Positions 36,126 to 44,542 of a DNA stretch of 64,000 bases are shown piece by piece (position 1 is the first letter of the stretch; every line of letters begins with the position of its first letter). The notes below the pieces were generated by a model. It had not been told where the DNA came from and made no database searches. It was given only the letters and a program-made list of their open reading frames with translations. A program made the translations under genes and the position numbers. The DNA is taken from NCBI RefSeq assembly GCF_029626155.1, contig NZ_JARUBL010000001.1:6228501-6292500 (forward strand). Direction: 5' to 3'. The stretch is from Solwaraspora sp. WMMD1047. GTDB taxonomy: Bacteria; Actinomycetota; Actinomycetes; Mycobacteriales; Micromonosporaceae.

Positions 36126-36511
36126 GTCGCCGTAGCGGCGGCCAGCAGCGGCCGCAGGGCCGCCACGATCGGGGCGTCGGCCGGCAGCCACTCCACGCTG
36201 TCCAGCTCGTCGGCCGCCAACCAGCGAAGCTCGGAGTGCTCCAGCGCCCGCGGCTCGTCGTGGCCGACCAGTCGGGCCAGGTAGATCTTCAGTACGGAAC
36301 GCCCATGCGCCATCCGGACATTCCGGCCGATCCGGTCGCCGATCTCCACCCGGACGCCCAGCTCCTCGGCGCACTCGCGAACCAGCGCCGCCACCTCGCT
36401 CTCGCCGGGCTCGACCTTGCCGCCGGGAAACTCCCACCGGCCGGCGAGCTCGGGCGGGGCGGATCGGGCGCAGGCCAACACCCGACCGGCCATCACGATG
36501 GCCGCGCCCAC
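36101..36511 (-). CDS. NUDIX hydrolase (MutT-like)
   Basis: A 136-residue MutT-type NUDIX protein: the NUDIX box is GGKVEPGESEVAALVRECAEELGV, complete with the REXXEE-type glutamates (RECAEELG). VVGAAIVMAGRVLACARSAPPELAGRWEFPGG is the typical MutT start. It would hydrolyse nucleoside triphosphates such as oxidised dGTP to monophosphates. The GTG at 36511 was chosen because it fits the family length; the frame is open to 36646, and the extra 45 residues have no family match. Ribosome-binding sequence before GTG is weak. Confidence 0.85.
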   Translation of the reverse strand: MGAAIVMAGRVLACARSAPPELAGRWEFPGGKVEPGESEVAALVRECAEELGVRVEIGDRIGRNVRMAHGRSVLKIYLARLVGHDEPRALEHSELRWLAADELDSVEWLPADAPIVAALRPLLAAATATGAPPERR

Positions 36512-36739
36512 GATAATCTTGATCTCGCGGCTCCGATCTGCCCGTTCGGTCTGCACGGGCGTCCAGGGTGCCAGATCAATCGGTAATTCGGGTGCCTGAG
36601 CCGTCCCGTCGTACACCAGAAGACGGAAATGTGGACGTGGACACACCAGCCATCCAGCGACAGACTAGGGGCACCAACTAAGACACGGGACGGCGACGAT
36701 TTGGCCACAAGCCGGCAACGACGCCTGGGAGGTGTGCCG

Positions 36740-37051
36740 ATGCGTGCTCTCTGGCGCAGCCGAGCAGAGCGCGACTACCTGAGCGATGCACTCACCCTAC
36801 TGTCTGGCTGGACCCGCGAGGGGCCCCAGATAAAGCGCACGCTCACCCTGGACGACTCCCAGCACGCCGCACTCACGGAACGTATCAAGGTCGTCGCTGA
36901 TGCGTTGCATCTGCGACCCGAGATCCGCCGCCTTGACGGGCACACCCAGGTCCGGGTCGGCTGTCGGGACGGCACCGGGATCACGGAGCGCGAGGTCACC
37001 CTTGCCGCCCGGATCGAGGACGCGTACCGCGCGGTCACCGGCGCCCAGTGA
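36740..37051 (+). CDS. Pterin carbinolamine dehydratase-like protein lacking the His pair
   Basis: A 103-residue protein whose fold pattern follows 4a-hydroxytetrahydrobiopterin dehydratase (PCD/DCoH): LSGWTREGPQIKRTLTLDD, then LTERIKVVADALHLRPEIR and the closing VTLAARIEDAYRAV. In active PCD enzymes the central motif carries two adjacent histidines before a proline; here it reads LRP, with one nearby histidine (ALHLRP). It may therefore be a non-catalytic relative. The ATG at 36740 has GGGAGGTG about 6 bases upstream. The identity rests on pattern only. Confidence 0.6.
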   Translation: MRALWRSRAERDYLSDALTLLSGWTREGPQIKRTLTLDDSQHAALTERIKVVADALHLRPEIRRLDGHTQVRVGCRDGTGITEREVTLAARIEDAYRAVTGAQ

Positions 37052-37089
37052 CCGGGCGCCGGTAGCGGGCACTCTCTACCCTCGGGATC

Positions 37090-37455
37090 ATGGCCAACAA
37101 CGTCACGTACGACCGGCGGGAGCAGTACCAGCAGATCCAGAGCGGTCTGCTCGACGGCGAGCAGGTGATCGCGGTCTACGACGCGATCGGCACCGGCACC
37201 GGCTTCATCGGCCTCACCAACCGCCGGGTGATCATCCAGGACAAGTCGTTCGTCGGCAAGAAGTTCGCCATCACCAGCATCCCGTACTCGAAGATCACCA
37301 GCGTGAGCGTGGTCAGCAACAAGTCGTGGGGCGGCTCGTTCTTCTCCACCGGCGCCATCGCCATCCACGTCGGCACCCACACCTACGAGGTCGAGTTCCG
37401 CGGCGACCAGAAGAGCCACCACGTACATAACGTCATCCTCCACTACATCTCGTGA
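37090..37455 (+). CDS. PH domain-like protein, 121 aa
   Basis: A small soluble protein with the bacterial pleckstrin-homology pattern: LLDGEQVIAVYDAIGTGTGFIGLTNRRVIIQD, then SIPYSKITSVSVV and a final helix. Such domains often occur alone in actinobacteria and are of unknown function. The ATG at 37090 is preceded only by CTCTACCCTCGGGATC, in which TACCCT could be a -10 element, so the transcript may be leaderless. A hairpin follows 15 bases after the stop. Confidence 0.75.
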   Translation: MANNVTYDRREQYQQIQSGLLDGEQVIAVYDAIGTGTGFIGLTNRRVIIQDKSFVGKKFAITSIPYSKITSVSVVSNKSWGGSFFSTGAIAIHVGTHTYEVEFRGDQKSHHVHNVILHYIS

Positions 37456-37469
37456 ACGCCACCGAAGTC

Positions 37470-37495
37470 AGCAATCGAACATAAGTTCGATTGCT
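37470..37495. promoter_or_regulatory. AT-rich inverted repeat upstream of the Panacea-Fic genes
   Basis: Perfect 11-bp arms (AGCAATCGAAC and GTTCGATTGCT) around ATAA, followed by TCTTCC. It starts 15 bases after the PH gene stop and could be its terminator. A TTCGAT at 37486-37491 and a TAGGAT at 37510-37515 are spaced like -35/-10 elements, so it may also be the operator of the Panacea-Fic operon. The two readings are not exclusive. Confidence 0.5.
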
Positions 37496-37601
37496 TCTTC
37501 CGGATCCGCTAGGATGGGCAGCAAACCGCCACGTCACGCCAGGGGCAACCGCACGGCAGGTCGACGATGCGGATCTAGAGTGACTGGAGAGGGGGTGCCA
37601 G

Positions 37602-38192
37602 ATGGTTTCGGTGCACGATGTCGCCGCCGCGCTGATCGATCGGCTGGGCGAGATGACGGCGATGAAGCTGGAGAAGCTCGTGTACTACTGCCAGTGTTGG
37701 CATCTCGTCAAATTTGAGCATGTCCTCTACGACGAACAGATCCAAGCGTGGCGGGAGGGACCCGTCGTGCCCGCGCTGTACCGTCTGCATCGCCAGCAGT
37801 ACAAGATCGCCGCATGGCCGAACGGCCAGGCGTCCCGACTCAACGACGAGGCCCGAGCGACCGTCGAATGGGTGGCCACGAAGTACGGCGCCTACTCCGC
37901 CACCGAACTCTCCGACATGACGCACCATGAGTTGCCGTGGCGTGCGGCCCGCGCCGACCTGCCGGACAGCGCCAACTCGACCAACGAGATCCGCCGGGAC
38001 ATCATGGCCACGTACTACTCCCGCCAGCGTGTCGGCGCGGAGTCGGCTGTCACACTGGCCACGGCTAGCGCAGCCCTGGAAGGCGTCGATCTGGACGTCG
38101 AGTGGCAGGACCGCCTCAGAGACGTCGCCTCGGGCGTCATCAGCGCCGACCAGTTGATCGCCGACGAAATCGCTCGCTCCAACGGTGTCTGA
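37602..38192 (+). CDS. Panacea domain antitoxin (DUF4065, SocA-like)
   Basis: A 196-residue protein with the Panacea/DUF4065 pattern: VAAALIDRLGEMTAMKLEKLVYYCQCWHL at the start, then AWREGPVVPALYRLH and the LSDMTHHELPWRAAR motif. Panacea proteins act as antitoxins that neutralise many unrelated toxins and are usually encoded next to the toxin. Here the downstream gene, overlapping by 8 bases, encodes a Fic domain. The ATG at 37602 follows GGAGAGGGGG by 6 bases. The protein is intact even though the fic gene is broken. Codon use is less GC-extreme than in flanking core genes, consistent with transfer. Confidence 0.88.
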   Translation: MVSVHDVAAALIDRLGEMTAMKLEKLVYYCQCWHLVKFEHVLYDEQIQAWREGPVVPALYRLHRQQYKIAAWPNGQASRLNDEARATVEWVATKYGAYSATELSDMTHHELPWRAARADLPDSANSTNEIRRDIMATYYSRQRVGAESAVTLATASAALEGVDLDVEWQDRLRDVASGVISADQLIADEIARSNGV

Positions 38193-38762
38193 CCCCTACT
38201 CCTGGCCGGGCACCGACTGCCTGCGCAACAAGCTAGGTATCCGCGAGCCGGAGCGGCTTGCCGCCCTCGAAGCGAGGATCGTCAGCGTCCGTGAGGTGGA
38301 GGTCTCGCGAGAGACCATCCCAGGCGACTACAACCTGCAACACCTCAAGTCCTTCCACGGCGCCCTGTTCGGGGATGTCTACGACTGGGCAGGTGAGACC
38401 CGGCGGGTGGACATTTCCAAGCCAGGATCCCGCTCTGCCACTGGCGCTTTGTCGACGACGAGGCGAGCGCCGTCCTGACCGGGCTCGCCAACGACGGCCG
38501 GCTTATCGGATATAACCGATCCGCCTTCGTCCAGTCGCTCGCCTACTACTACGGGGAGCTGAACGCCAGACACCCGTTTCGCGAGGGGAACGGCAGGACC
38601 CTGCGCGCGTTCCTCCGACAGCTCGCCGCCGCAGCCGGATTCCATCTCGACTGGTCAGAGCTCAGCCAGGAGGACAACATCCGGGCCTGCCGGGCTAATC
38701 TGTTGACCGCCGACACGAAGCTTCTGGTCGAGGTTCTGGACCCGGTGGTGCGGCGCATCTGA
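38185..38762 (+). pseudogene. Fic domain protein gene interrupted by a single-base frameshift
   Basis: Frame 1 from the GTG at 38185 encodes a normal Fic N-terminus (LRNKLGI, HLKSFHGALFGDVYDWAGETRRVDISKPGS). It then shifts near 38431-38438 and stops at 38478. The frame that continues (WRFVDDEASAVLTGLAN to VVRRI, stop at 38760-38762) carries the catalytic HPFREGNGRTLRAF, in which histidine, glutamate and arginine are all present. One extra T in CGCTCTGC would restore CGC-TTC-TGC and the family's usual SRFCHW. Fic enzymes transfer AMP or other nucleotide groups to target proteins. The break could be a true mutation, a sequencing error or, less likely, recoding. Confidence 0.85.
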
Positions 38763-38808
38763 CCTGAGCTCGTTCGGCAACCAGACGGCAGGCGGACTCC
38801 GGCGTACC

Positions 38809-40257
38809 TCAGGTTGTGATTCTGTCTATCGGGACGGCCAGCAGGATTGTCGCGACCAGGCAGGACCAGGCGAACCAGTCGCCGAATCGCGCGTAGTTGG
38901 TCTGGCCGGCGGCCGGTGTCACCGCCGCGTCGATGGCGACACCCTCTCCGGCATCGGCATCGGCCGGCACGGTGGAGACCTCCGCGACGATCCGGCCGAA
39001 GGCGTCGCTGACGGTGGCCCGACCACCGCGCGCCGCGCGGGCCACCGGGATGCCCGACTCGACGCCGCGCAGCACGGCCATCCGGCTGTGCAGCCAATCG
39101 TCTCTCTCGAAATCCCAGGCCGGCGCAAGCAGTAGCCCCGCCCCGCCCCGCCGGTACGACCGGACCAGCGGAGCGAAGTCGAGGTCCTTGCAGACGGCGA
39201 CGCCGGCCCGGGCGGCACCGACCGACACGAACAGCGATTTGCGCCCCGGCCGGTACGCCGCCTCCAGGCCCGGCAGCAGATGCCGCTTCGCGTAGCACTC
39301 GGGCGGACCTCCCGCGTCCCGCAGGACCGCGGCGACGTTCGCCGAACCGTCCGGGCCACCGTGCCGGACCGCCCCGACCACCACCGGTACGCCAAGTTCC
39401 GCCGCCACCGCACCGAGCGGCCGGAGCCCGTCGGTGAACCCGGACTCCGCGATGACGAAGACCGCCTCGGGCAGGACGACAGCCTGCACGCCCCGACCGG
39501 CCAGCCGGCGCACCAGCCCGACGTAGCCGGTGAGCAGTGCCGCGCCCTCGGCCGACTCGATCGGCACCGGCAGCCCGGCCTGCGGGACGACCGCCAGCCC
39601 GACCCGCACCGGAGCACCGGCACCGACGCGGGCTCGTCGCGTCCGCCCGTACCCGTACGCCACCAACGGCAGAATCGTCCCGACCAGTAGCGCGGCGAGC
39701 CGTTGACCGAACGTGCCGACCGGTGCGATGGCGGCGGCCACCGCCGCGGCCGGCGTTACGACAAGCGCGGACACGCCCCACACTCCGGTCAACGCGGCGA
39801 CACCGACCACCCCCGGCCGGTCGGCCTGCGAGTAGGCGATGCTCCACCAGGCGCCGTGCGGCGACTTCACCGACACCAGGAACTCCATCGCCGCCCAGGC
39901 CAGCGGCAGCGCCCACGCTGCCGCCAGCAACTGGCCGTCGACCAGGTGGACCCGGGTCAGGCCGACGACGGCGGCGACCAGCAGCGCCCCACCCGAGATG
40001 TGGGCGGCGACCAGTGGGCGCGGAACGCGCAGGTCCTTGGTGAAGTACGACCAGAGGCCGAGCTGGCCGACCAGCCACGCGACCGCCGCCACTCCGACCG
40101 CCAGCTGCCACGATGCTCTGGGGGCGTACACCAGCAGGGGAAGCGGTGCCGCCCAGGTCGCCAGCGGCACCGGCCGCAGGCCGGTGCCCCGGTGAAAGCA
40201 CGCGCCGGACAACAGCGCCACGCCGATGCCGGTAACGGCCATCTCCACAGCGGACAT
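38809..40257 (-). CDS. Apolipoprotein N-acyltransferase-like membrane protein
   Basis: A 482-residue protein: about six N-terminal helices and a C-terminal carbon-nitrogen hydrolase domain, the Lnt architecture. The catalytic glutamate (VLPEAVF), lysine (AKRHLLPGLE) and cysteine (AVCKDLDFAPL) are all present, and one more helix closes the protein. Lnt adds the third acyl chain to lipoproteins in the membrane. Sequence outside the catalytic motifs is divergent, so a related acyl-transfer or amide-hydrolysis role is possible. It stands alone, converging on the fic pseudogene, and is divergent from a secreted protease. Confidence 0.82.
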   Translation of the reverse strand: MSAVEMAVTGIGVALLSGACFHRGTGLRPVPLATWAAPLPLLVYAPRASWQLAVGVAAVAWLVGQLGLWSYFTKDLRVPRPLVAAHISGGALLVAAVVGLTRVHLVDGQLLAAAWALPLAWAAMEFLVSVKSPHGAWWSIAYSQADRPGVVGVAALTGVWGVSALVVTPAAAVAAAIAPVGTFGQRLAALLVGTILPLVAYGYGRTRRARVGAGAPVRVGLAVVPQAGLPVPIESAEGAALLTGYVGLVRRLAGRGVQAVVLPEAVFVIAESGFTDGLRPLGAVAAELGVPVVVGAVRHGGPDGSANVAAVLRDAGGPPECYAKRHLLPGLEAAYRPGRKSLFVSVGAARAGVAVCKDLDFAPLVRSYRRGGAGLLLAPAWDFERDDWLHSRMAVLRGVESGIPVARAARGGRATVSDAFGRIVAEVSTVPADADAGEGVAIDAAVTPAAGQTNYARFGDWFAWSCLVATILLAVPIDRITT

Positions 40258-40367
40258 CGGGCGAACCTAACCCACGCAGGCCGCCGGCCGGCAGGACCGC
40301 CGGCAGAATGACTCCTGCCGGACGTCCTGCCTGTCCCCGCAACTCCGCCGTCGCTTGACTCATAGCC

Positions 40368-41873
40368 ATGACACCACTCTGGAAAGTGATCAGCCGTGCG
40401 ATGGTCGCGGGCGGCCTGGTCGGCTCGATGGCGTTCGTCGGCCCCGCTCCGGCGTACGCGGAATCCGCGCAACCGGAGGCTGCCGGGTCCATCCTCGACG
40501 TCATCCCGGCGCCGACCGTGGAGCAGATGGTCGCCCAGGTCCCCTTGGTCGACGCGGCGAACGTCATCCGCACCGCCGTGGACAGCGCGCCGGTCCGCGG
40601 CTATGCCGGCATCGGTCTGGTCGATGACCACGTCACCCTCTGGTGGAAGGGTGCACTGCCCGCCGACATCGCCGCGGCCGTGAACGCCGCCCGGCGCACC
40701 GCGCCCGTCGAGGTGGCCGAGGCGACCTACTCCCGCGCCGAGCTGCGCAGGGCGGCGGCCAAGCTCAGCCCGCTGGTGGACGCCGACCCGGCGGACGCCA
40801 GCCACGCGGTCCGGCTGCGCACCGACGGCGCCGGGATCGAGGTCGCCGTCGACGACACCGCCGGCGCGAAGCTGCCGAAGCTGCCGGCCACCGCTGTGCG
40901 TACCACGATCGTCGAGAGCGACCGGATGGTCGAGCGGTCGCGGGCCGACGACGCGGCGCCGTTCGACGGCGGGTCGGGGATCGGTTTCACCACTCCCGGC
41001 TGCACCGCCGGCTTCGGCGTCCGCAACCTGAGCACCGGCGCGGGCTACGTTCTCACCGCCGAGCACTGCGGGGCGGTCGGCTCGCCCTGGCACGTCGGCT
41101 GGAACTCGACAACCAACAGCGGGACGCTCGTCGGGTACGCGGTCGCCAGCAACGACGACCACGACACGATGCTCATCGGCACGTCGGCGCCCGGCGACCA
41201 CATCTACGTCGGCGGTCAGCACGACGAGGTCCGCGCCCAGGTGGTCGGCTGGACCGAGGTCTACCCCGGCCAGCTGCTGTGCCAGTCCGGCTACACCTCG
41301 GCCGGCGTGCTCGGCGGCCCGATCTGCAACCTGCGGGTCGACTACCACTACACCGACTTCGAGGACCTGGTCGAGGCCACCCAGCTCGACGGCGATGAGT
41401 CGGCCCGGGGCGGCGACAGCGGCGGCCCGGTCTACGCCGTCAACGCCGACGGCACCGTGCTCGCGGCCGGCACCACCACCCGCTCACTCGGCCCGGGCTT
41501 CGGGTTCCAGGACTTCGCCACCGCCCGCGACGACTACGGCGACATCGTGCCGGCGACGGCGATCGCCAGCTCCTGCCGGGTCTCCTTCGTGGTGACCGAC
41601 TCGTGGAGCACCGGCTACACCGCAAGTGTCACCGTCTACAACGACGGCCCGGCCATCAACGGCTGGTCGCTGGGTTGGGCCTTCCCTGGCGGTCAGACCA
41701 TCCAGGGCCACTGGAACGGGGTATTCCAGCAGACCGGCTCGGCGGTGACCGTCGGCAACGAGAACTACAACGCCGCCATCCCGACCGGCGGCGCCGTCAG
41801 CTTCGGCTTCACGGCGAACGGCTCCCCGGCTTCGCCGGCACCGTTCACCCTCAACGGCACCGTCTGCAACTGA
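40368..41873 (+). CDS. Secreted S1 family serine protease with C-terminal CBM2
   Basis: A 501-residue protein. The signal peptide (about residues 1-31, cleavage after AYA) is followed by a propeptide of about 165 residues. The trypsin-like domain has its histidine in TAEHCGA, the aspartate in DHDTMLIG and the serine in GDSGGPVY. From about residue 400 comes a family 2 carbohydrate-binding module (FVVTDSWSTGYTASVTVYNDGPAINGW to TLNGTVC) bounded by cysteines. The protease would thus be held on cellulose or chitin outside the cell. The ATG at 40368 has no strong RBS. Confidence 0.9.
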   Translation: MTPLWKVISRAMVAGGLVGSMAFVGPAPAYAESAQPEAAGSILDVIPAPTVEQMVAQVPLVDAANVIRTAVDSAPVRGYAGIGLVDDHVTLWWKGALPADIAAAVNAARRTAPVEVAEATYSRAELRRAAAKLSPLVDADPADASHAVRLRTDGAGIEVAVDDTAGAKLPKLPATAVRTTIVESDRMVERSRADDAAPFDGGSGIGFTTPGCTAGFGVRNLSTGAGYVLTAEHCGAVGSPWHVGWNSTTNSGTLVGYAVASNDDHDTMLIGTSAPGDHIYVGGQHDEVRAQVVGWTEVYPGQLLCQSGYTSAGVLGGPICNLRVDYHYTDFEDLVEATQLDGDESARGGDSGGPVYAVNADGTVLAAGTTTRSLGPGFGFQDFATARDDYGDIVPATAIASSCRVSFVVTDSWSTGYTASVTVYNDGPAINGWSLGWAFPGGQTIQGHWNGVFQQTGSAVTVGNENYNAAIPTGGAVSFGFTANGSPASPAPFTLNGTVCN

Positions 41874-41887
41874 CCCTCTCCACCCGC

Positions 41888-41920
41888 ACCGGGTCCCTCG
41901 CGTCTGCGACGGGGCCCGGT
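41888..41920. terminator. Hairpin terminator between protease and NB-ARC gene
   Basis: The stem pairs ACCGGGTCCCTCGC with GCGACGGGGCCCGGT (one bulged C, one G-T pair), with a TC-rich loop, followed by CTGTCC. It starts 15 bases after the protease stop and 9 bases before the stop of the convergent gene, so it can act on both. Confidence 0.75.
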
Positions 41921-41928
41921 CTGTCCGG

Positions 41929-44376
41929 TCAGGACTCGGCGAGTTCCCGCCAGAGGGTGGCCCGCAGCGTCCGGACCTCCGGGGCGTCCAGCTCGCCGCA
42001 CCGGTCGAGCGCCTGCCGGAGCAGCAGCCGGGCGTCGGTCACCCGGCCCGGATCCGCGCCGGCCAGCGCGGCGAGCCCGTGCAGGGTCTGCGCCTCCCAC
42101 CACGGGCAGGAGAGTGCGGAGAACAACGCCAGCGCCTCGCGCAGCGCCTCGGCCGCCGCGCCGGCCTCGCCCAACGCCTGCAGTGCGAGGCCGTACCGGT
42201 GGGTTGCGGTTGCCTCGCTGAACGTCGCGCCGCACCGGTTGAAGATCAGCCGGGCGCGGGTGTACTCGTCGGCGGCTTCCCGCCAGCGGCCCAGCCCGGC
42301 CAGGGCGGCGCCGAGCGACATCATCGCGCCGGCCTGGGCCACCGCCGCGCCGGTGCGGCTGAGGCCGTTGCCTCGGCAGTAGAACGCCAACACCTCACGG
42401 TGCAGTTCGGCCGCCTCGGCGAACCGCCCGAGCGCGGCGAGCGCGCCGCCCTGCATGCTCACCGCGCCGTACTCGCCGAGGGCGTACCCGATCTCGCGGA
42501 AGAGCCCCACGGCCCGGCGGCAGTGGTCGATGGCGGAGCCGGCGCGGCCGGTCCGGATGAGGATCGCGGCGGAGTAGGTGAGCGCCCACGCCTCCTCCCG
42601 GCGGTCCCCGATCCGCCGGGCCAGCTCCAGCGCCCGGTCCAGTGCGGCCAGCCCGTCGGCGTTGCGGTCCCGGCAGAAATACCGGGCCCAACCCAGAAAA
42701 TTCAGGAGTACGGCTTCGTCGCGCGGGCTGCCGACGGCCTGCGCGGCGGACACCCCCAGCGAGAAGATCTCGTCCCAGGAGTGCCGGTGGGTGTTCGCGT
42801 CGGAGTACCAGTGCAGGGCGCGGGCGACCGCGACGACCTCGGCGTGCCGGCCGCGTCGGGCCGCGTCGCGAAGCGCCGCCAACCAGTTGGCCGATTCCCG
42901 GTCCAGCCAGTGTGCCGCCGCCCGGTCGTCGTCGAACGGGCAGTCGGCCCGGCAGGCGACCGGTTCGAACATCGCCCCGGCCTGCCGGGTACGCCGCAGC
43001 AGCCAGCCGACCATCTGGTCGTGCGCCACCGCCCGGCAGGCCGGTTGTTCCTCGACGTCGAGGCGTTCCTGGGCGTAGAGCCGGACCAGGTCGTGGAACT
43101 GGTACCGGTCCCCCAGGGTGAGCAGGATGCCGGCCTCGACCAGCTCCTCCAGAGCCGCCGCGGCGGTCTCGGTGTCGGTGCCGGCGACGGCGGCGACCAG
43201 CGCGGGTTCGAAGTCGGTGCCGGGAATCAGCGAGGCCCGCCGGAACACCCCGGCGGCCACCGGCTCCAACTGCCGGTACGACACCTCGAACGCGGCCCGC
43301 ACCCCCAGGTCTCCGGCGGTCAGCACGGTGAGCCGGCGACGCTGGTCGCGCAGCAGGTCCGCCAGCCACTGGACCGACCACTGTGGCCGGCTGGCGAGCC
43401 GGTTGCCGGCGATCCGGACGGCCAGCGGCAGCCGGCCGCAGAGCTTGACGATCTGGTCGGCGGCGGCCGGTTCGGCGGTGACCCGGTCGGTCCCGACGAT
43501 CGCGGCCAGCAGCAGCCGTCCGGCCGCCGGGGTGAGCAGGTCGAGCTGTTGGCGGACCGTACCGGCGAGTCCGGCGAGTGGGCGCCGGCTGGTGACGAGC
43601 GCCAGGCAGCCCCGCCCGGCCGGCAGCAGCGGGCGGATCTGGGCCTCGTCGGCGGCGTTGTCCAGCACCACCAGCAGCGACCGGTCCCGGGTCAGGGTGC
43701 GGAACAGGCCGCCCCGGTCGGCCGGCGACACCGGTATCCGGTTCTCCGGGACCCCGAGCGACCGCAGCATCGCGGCCAGCGCCTCGGCCGGGTCGAGGGG
43801 TCCGTCCGGCGCGGCACCCTGCAGGTCGACGAAGAGCTGCCCGCCGGTGAAGGCCGGGCTGACCCGCTGTCCGGCCGTGACGGCGAGGCTGGTCTTGCCG
43901 ATCCCGGGCGGGCCGTGCAGCACCACCACCGAGGCGGTGTCGGTCCGCCCGGCCGTGATCTTCGCGGCCAGCGTGGCGAGCAGTTCCAGGATCTCCGACC
44001 GCCCCGCCAGGTCCGGGACGGCGGCCGGCAGTTCCCCGGGTACGGCGACAGCCGCCCGGTCGTTCGGTTGCCGGTCCCCGCTGGTCGACTCGGCGCGGTC
44101 CCGGTCCGCCCTGGCCGGTTCTATGGAGCGGTCCCGGTCCACCCGGGCCAGTTCGACGAAGCGGTCGCGGTCTGCCCCGACCAACCGCAGGGCGTCGGCG
44201 AGCAGTGCCACGGTGCGCCGTTGCGGGCTGCGTACCCGTCCCCGTTCCATTTCCCGGATGCCGCGGACGCTGGAGCCGGCCGCTTCGGCAAGCTCCTCCT
44301 GGGTCAGCCTCCGCTCCAACCGGAGGGTCCTGAGTAGATCTCCGAACTGGTCACGCTGCACCTGACCTGTGGGCAT
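41929..44376 (-). CDS. XRE helix-turn-helix, NB-ARC and TPR domain regulator (AfsR-like STAND ATPase)
   Basis: An 815-residue protein. Residues about 10-65 are a Cro/C1-type helix-turn-helix (LRLERRLTQEELAEAAGSSVRGIREMERG). A linker holds three imperfect 11-residue units (ADRDRFVELAR type). An NB-ARC ATPase follows, with P-loop GPPGIGKTSLA near residue 155, LLVVLDNA and GRLPLAVRIAG. The C-terminal 350 residues form TPR repeats. Such STAND proteins are ATP-dependent switches; the domain set matches actinobacterial transcription regulators rather than nucleases. The ATG at 44376 follows TTGGGGGAGC. The target genes are unknown. Confidence 0.9.
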   Translation of the reverse strand: MPTGQVQRDQFGDLLRTLRLERRLTQEELAEAAGSSVRGIREMERGRVRSPQRRTVALLADALRLVGADRDRFVELARVDRDRSIEPARADRDRAESTSGDRQPNDRAAVAVPGELPAAVPDLAGRSEILELLATLAAKITAGRTDTASVVVLHGPPGIGKTSLAVTAGQRVSPAFTGGQLFVDLQGAAPDGPLDPAEALAAMLRSLGVPENRIPVSPADRGGLFRTLTRDRSLLVVLDNAADEAQIRPLLPAGRGCLALVTSRRPLAGLAGTVRQQLDLLTPAAGRLLLAAIVGTDRVTAEPAAADQIVKLCGRLPLAVRIAGNRLASRPQWSVQWLADLLRDQRRRLTVLTAGDLGVRAAFEVSYRQLEPVAAGVFRRASLIPGTDFEPALVAAVAGTDTETAAAALEELVEAGILLTLGDRYQFHDLVRLYAQERLDVEEQPACRAVAHDQMVGWLLRRTRQAGAMFEPVACRADCPFDDDRAAAHWLDRESANWLAALRDAARRGRHAEVVAVARALHWYSDANTHRHSWDEIFSLGVSAAQAVGSPRDEAVLLNFLGWARYFCRDRNADGLAALDRALELARRIGDRREEAWALTYSAAILIRTGRAGSAIDHCRRAVGLFREIGYALGEYGAVSMQGGALAALGRFAEAAELHREVLAFYCRGNGLSRTGAAVAQAGAMMSLGAALAGLGRWREAADEYTRARLIFNRCGATFSEATATHRYGLALQALGEAGAAAEALREALALFSALSCPWWEAQTLHGLAALAGADPGRVTDARLLLRQALDRCGELDAPEVRTLRATLWRELAES

Positions 44377-44542
44377 GCTCCCCCAACCACCCCGACGCAC
44401 GCACTCACGTAACGGTGTCAATGCTCGCATGCCGCAGACCGGAACCGGTATCTGTTGCGTACGGAGTGTGAGTACCACCATGGCCAATCCGTGACGAGTC
44501 ACCGGGATCCGGGAGCCATCCGGCGGGCTATAGTTCACGGCC

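Noticed and set aside
38185-38478. Short Fic-like protein read as an intact gene of 97 codons
   Set aside because: It stops before the catalytic motif, which follows at once in the next frame; a frameshifted gene is the better reading.
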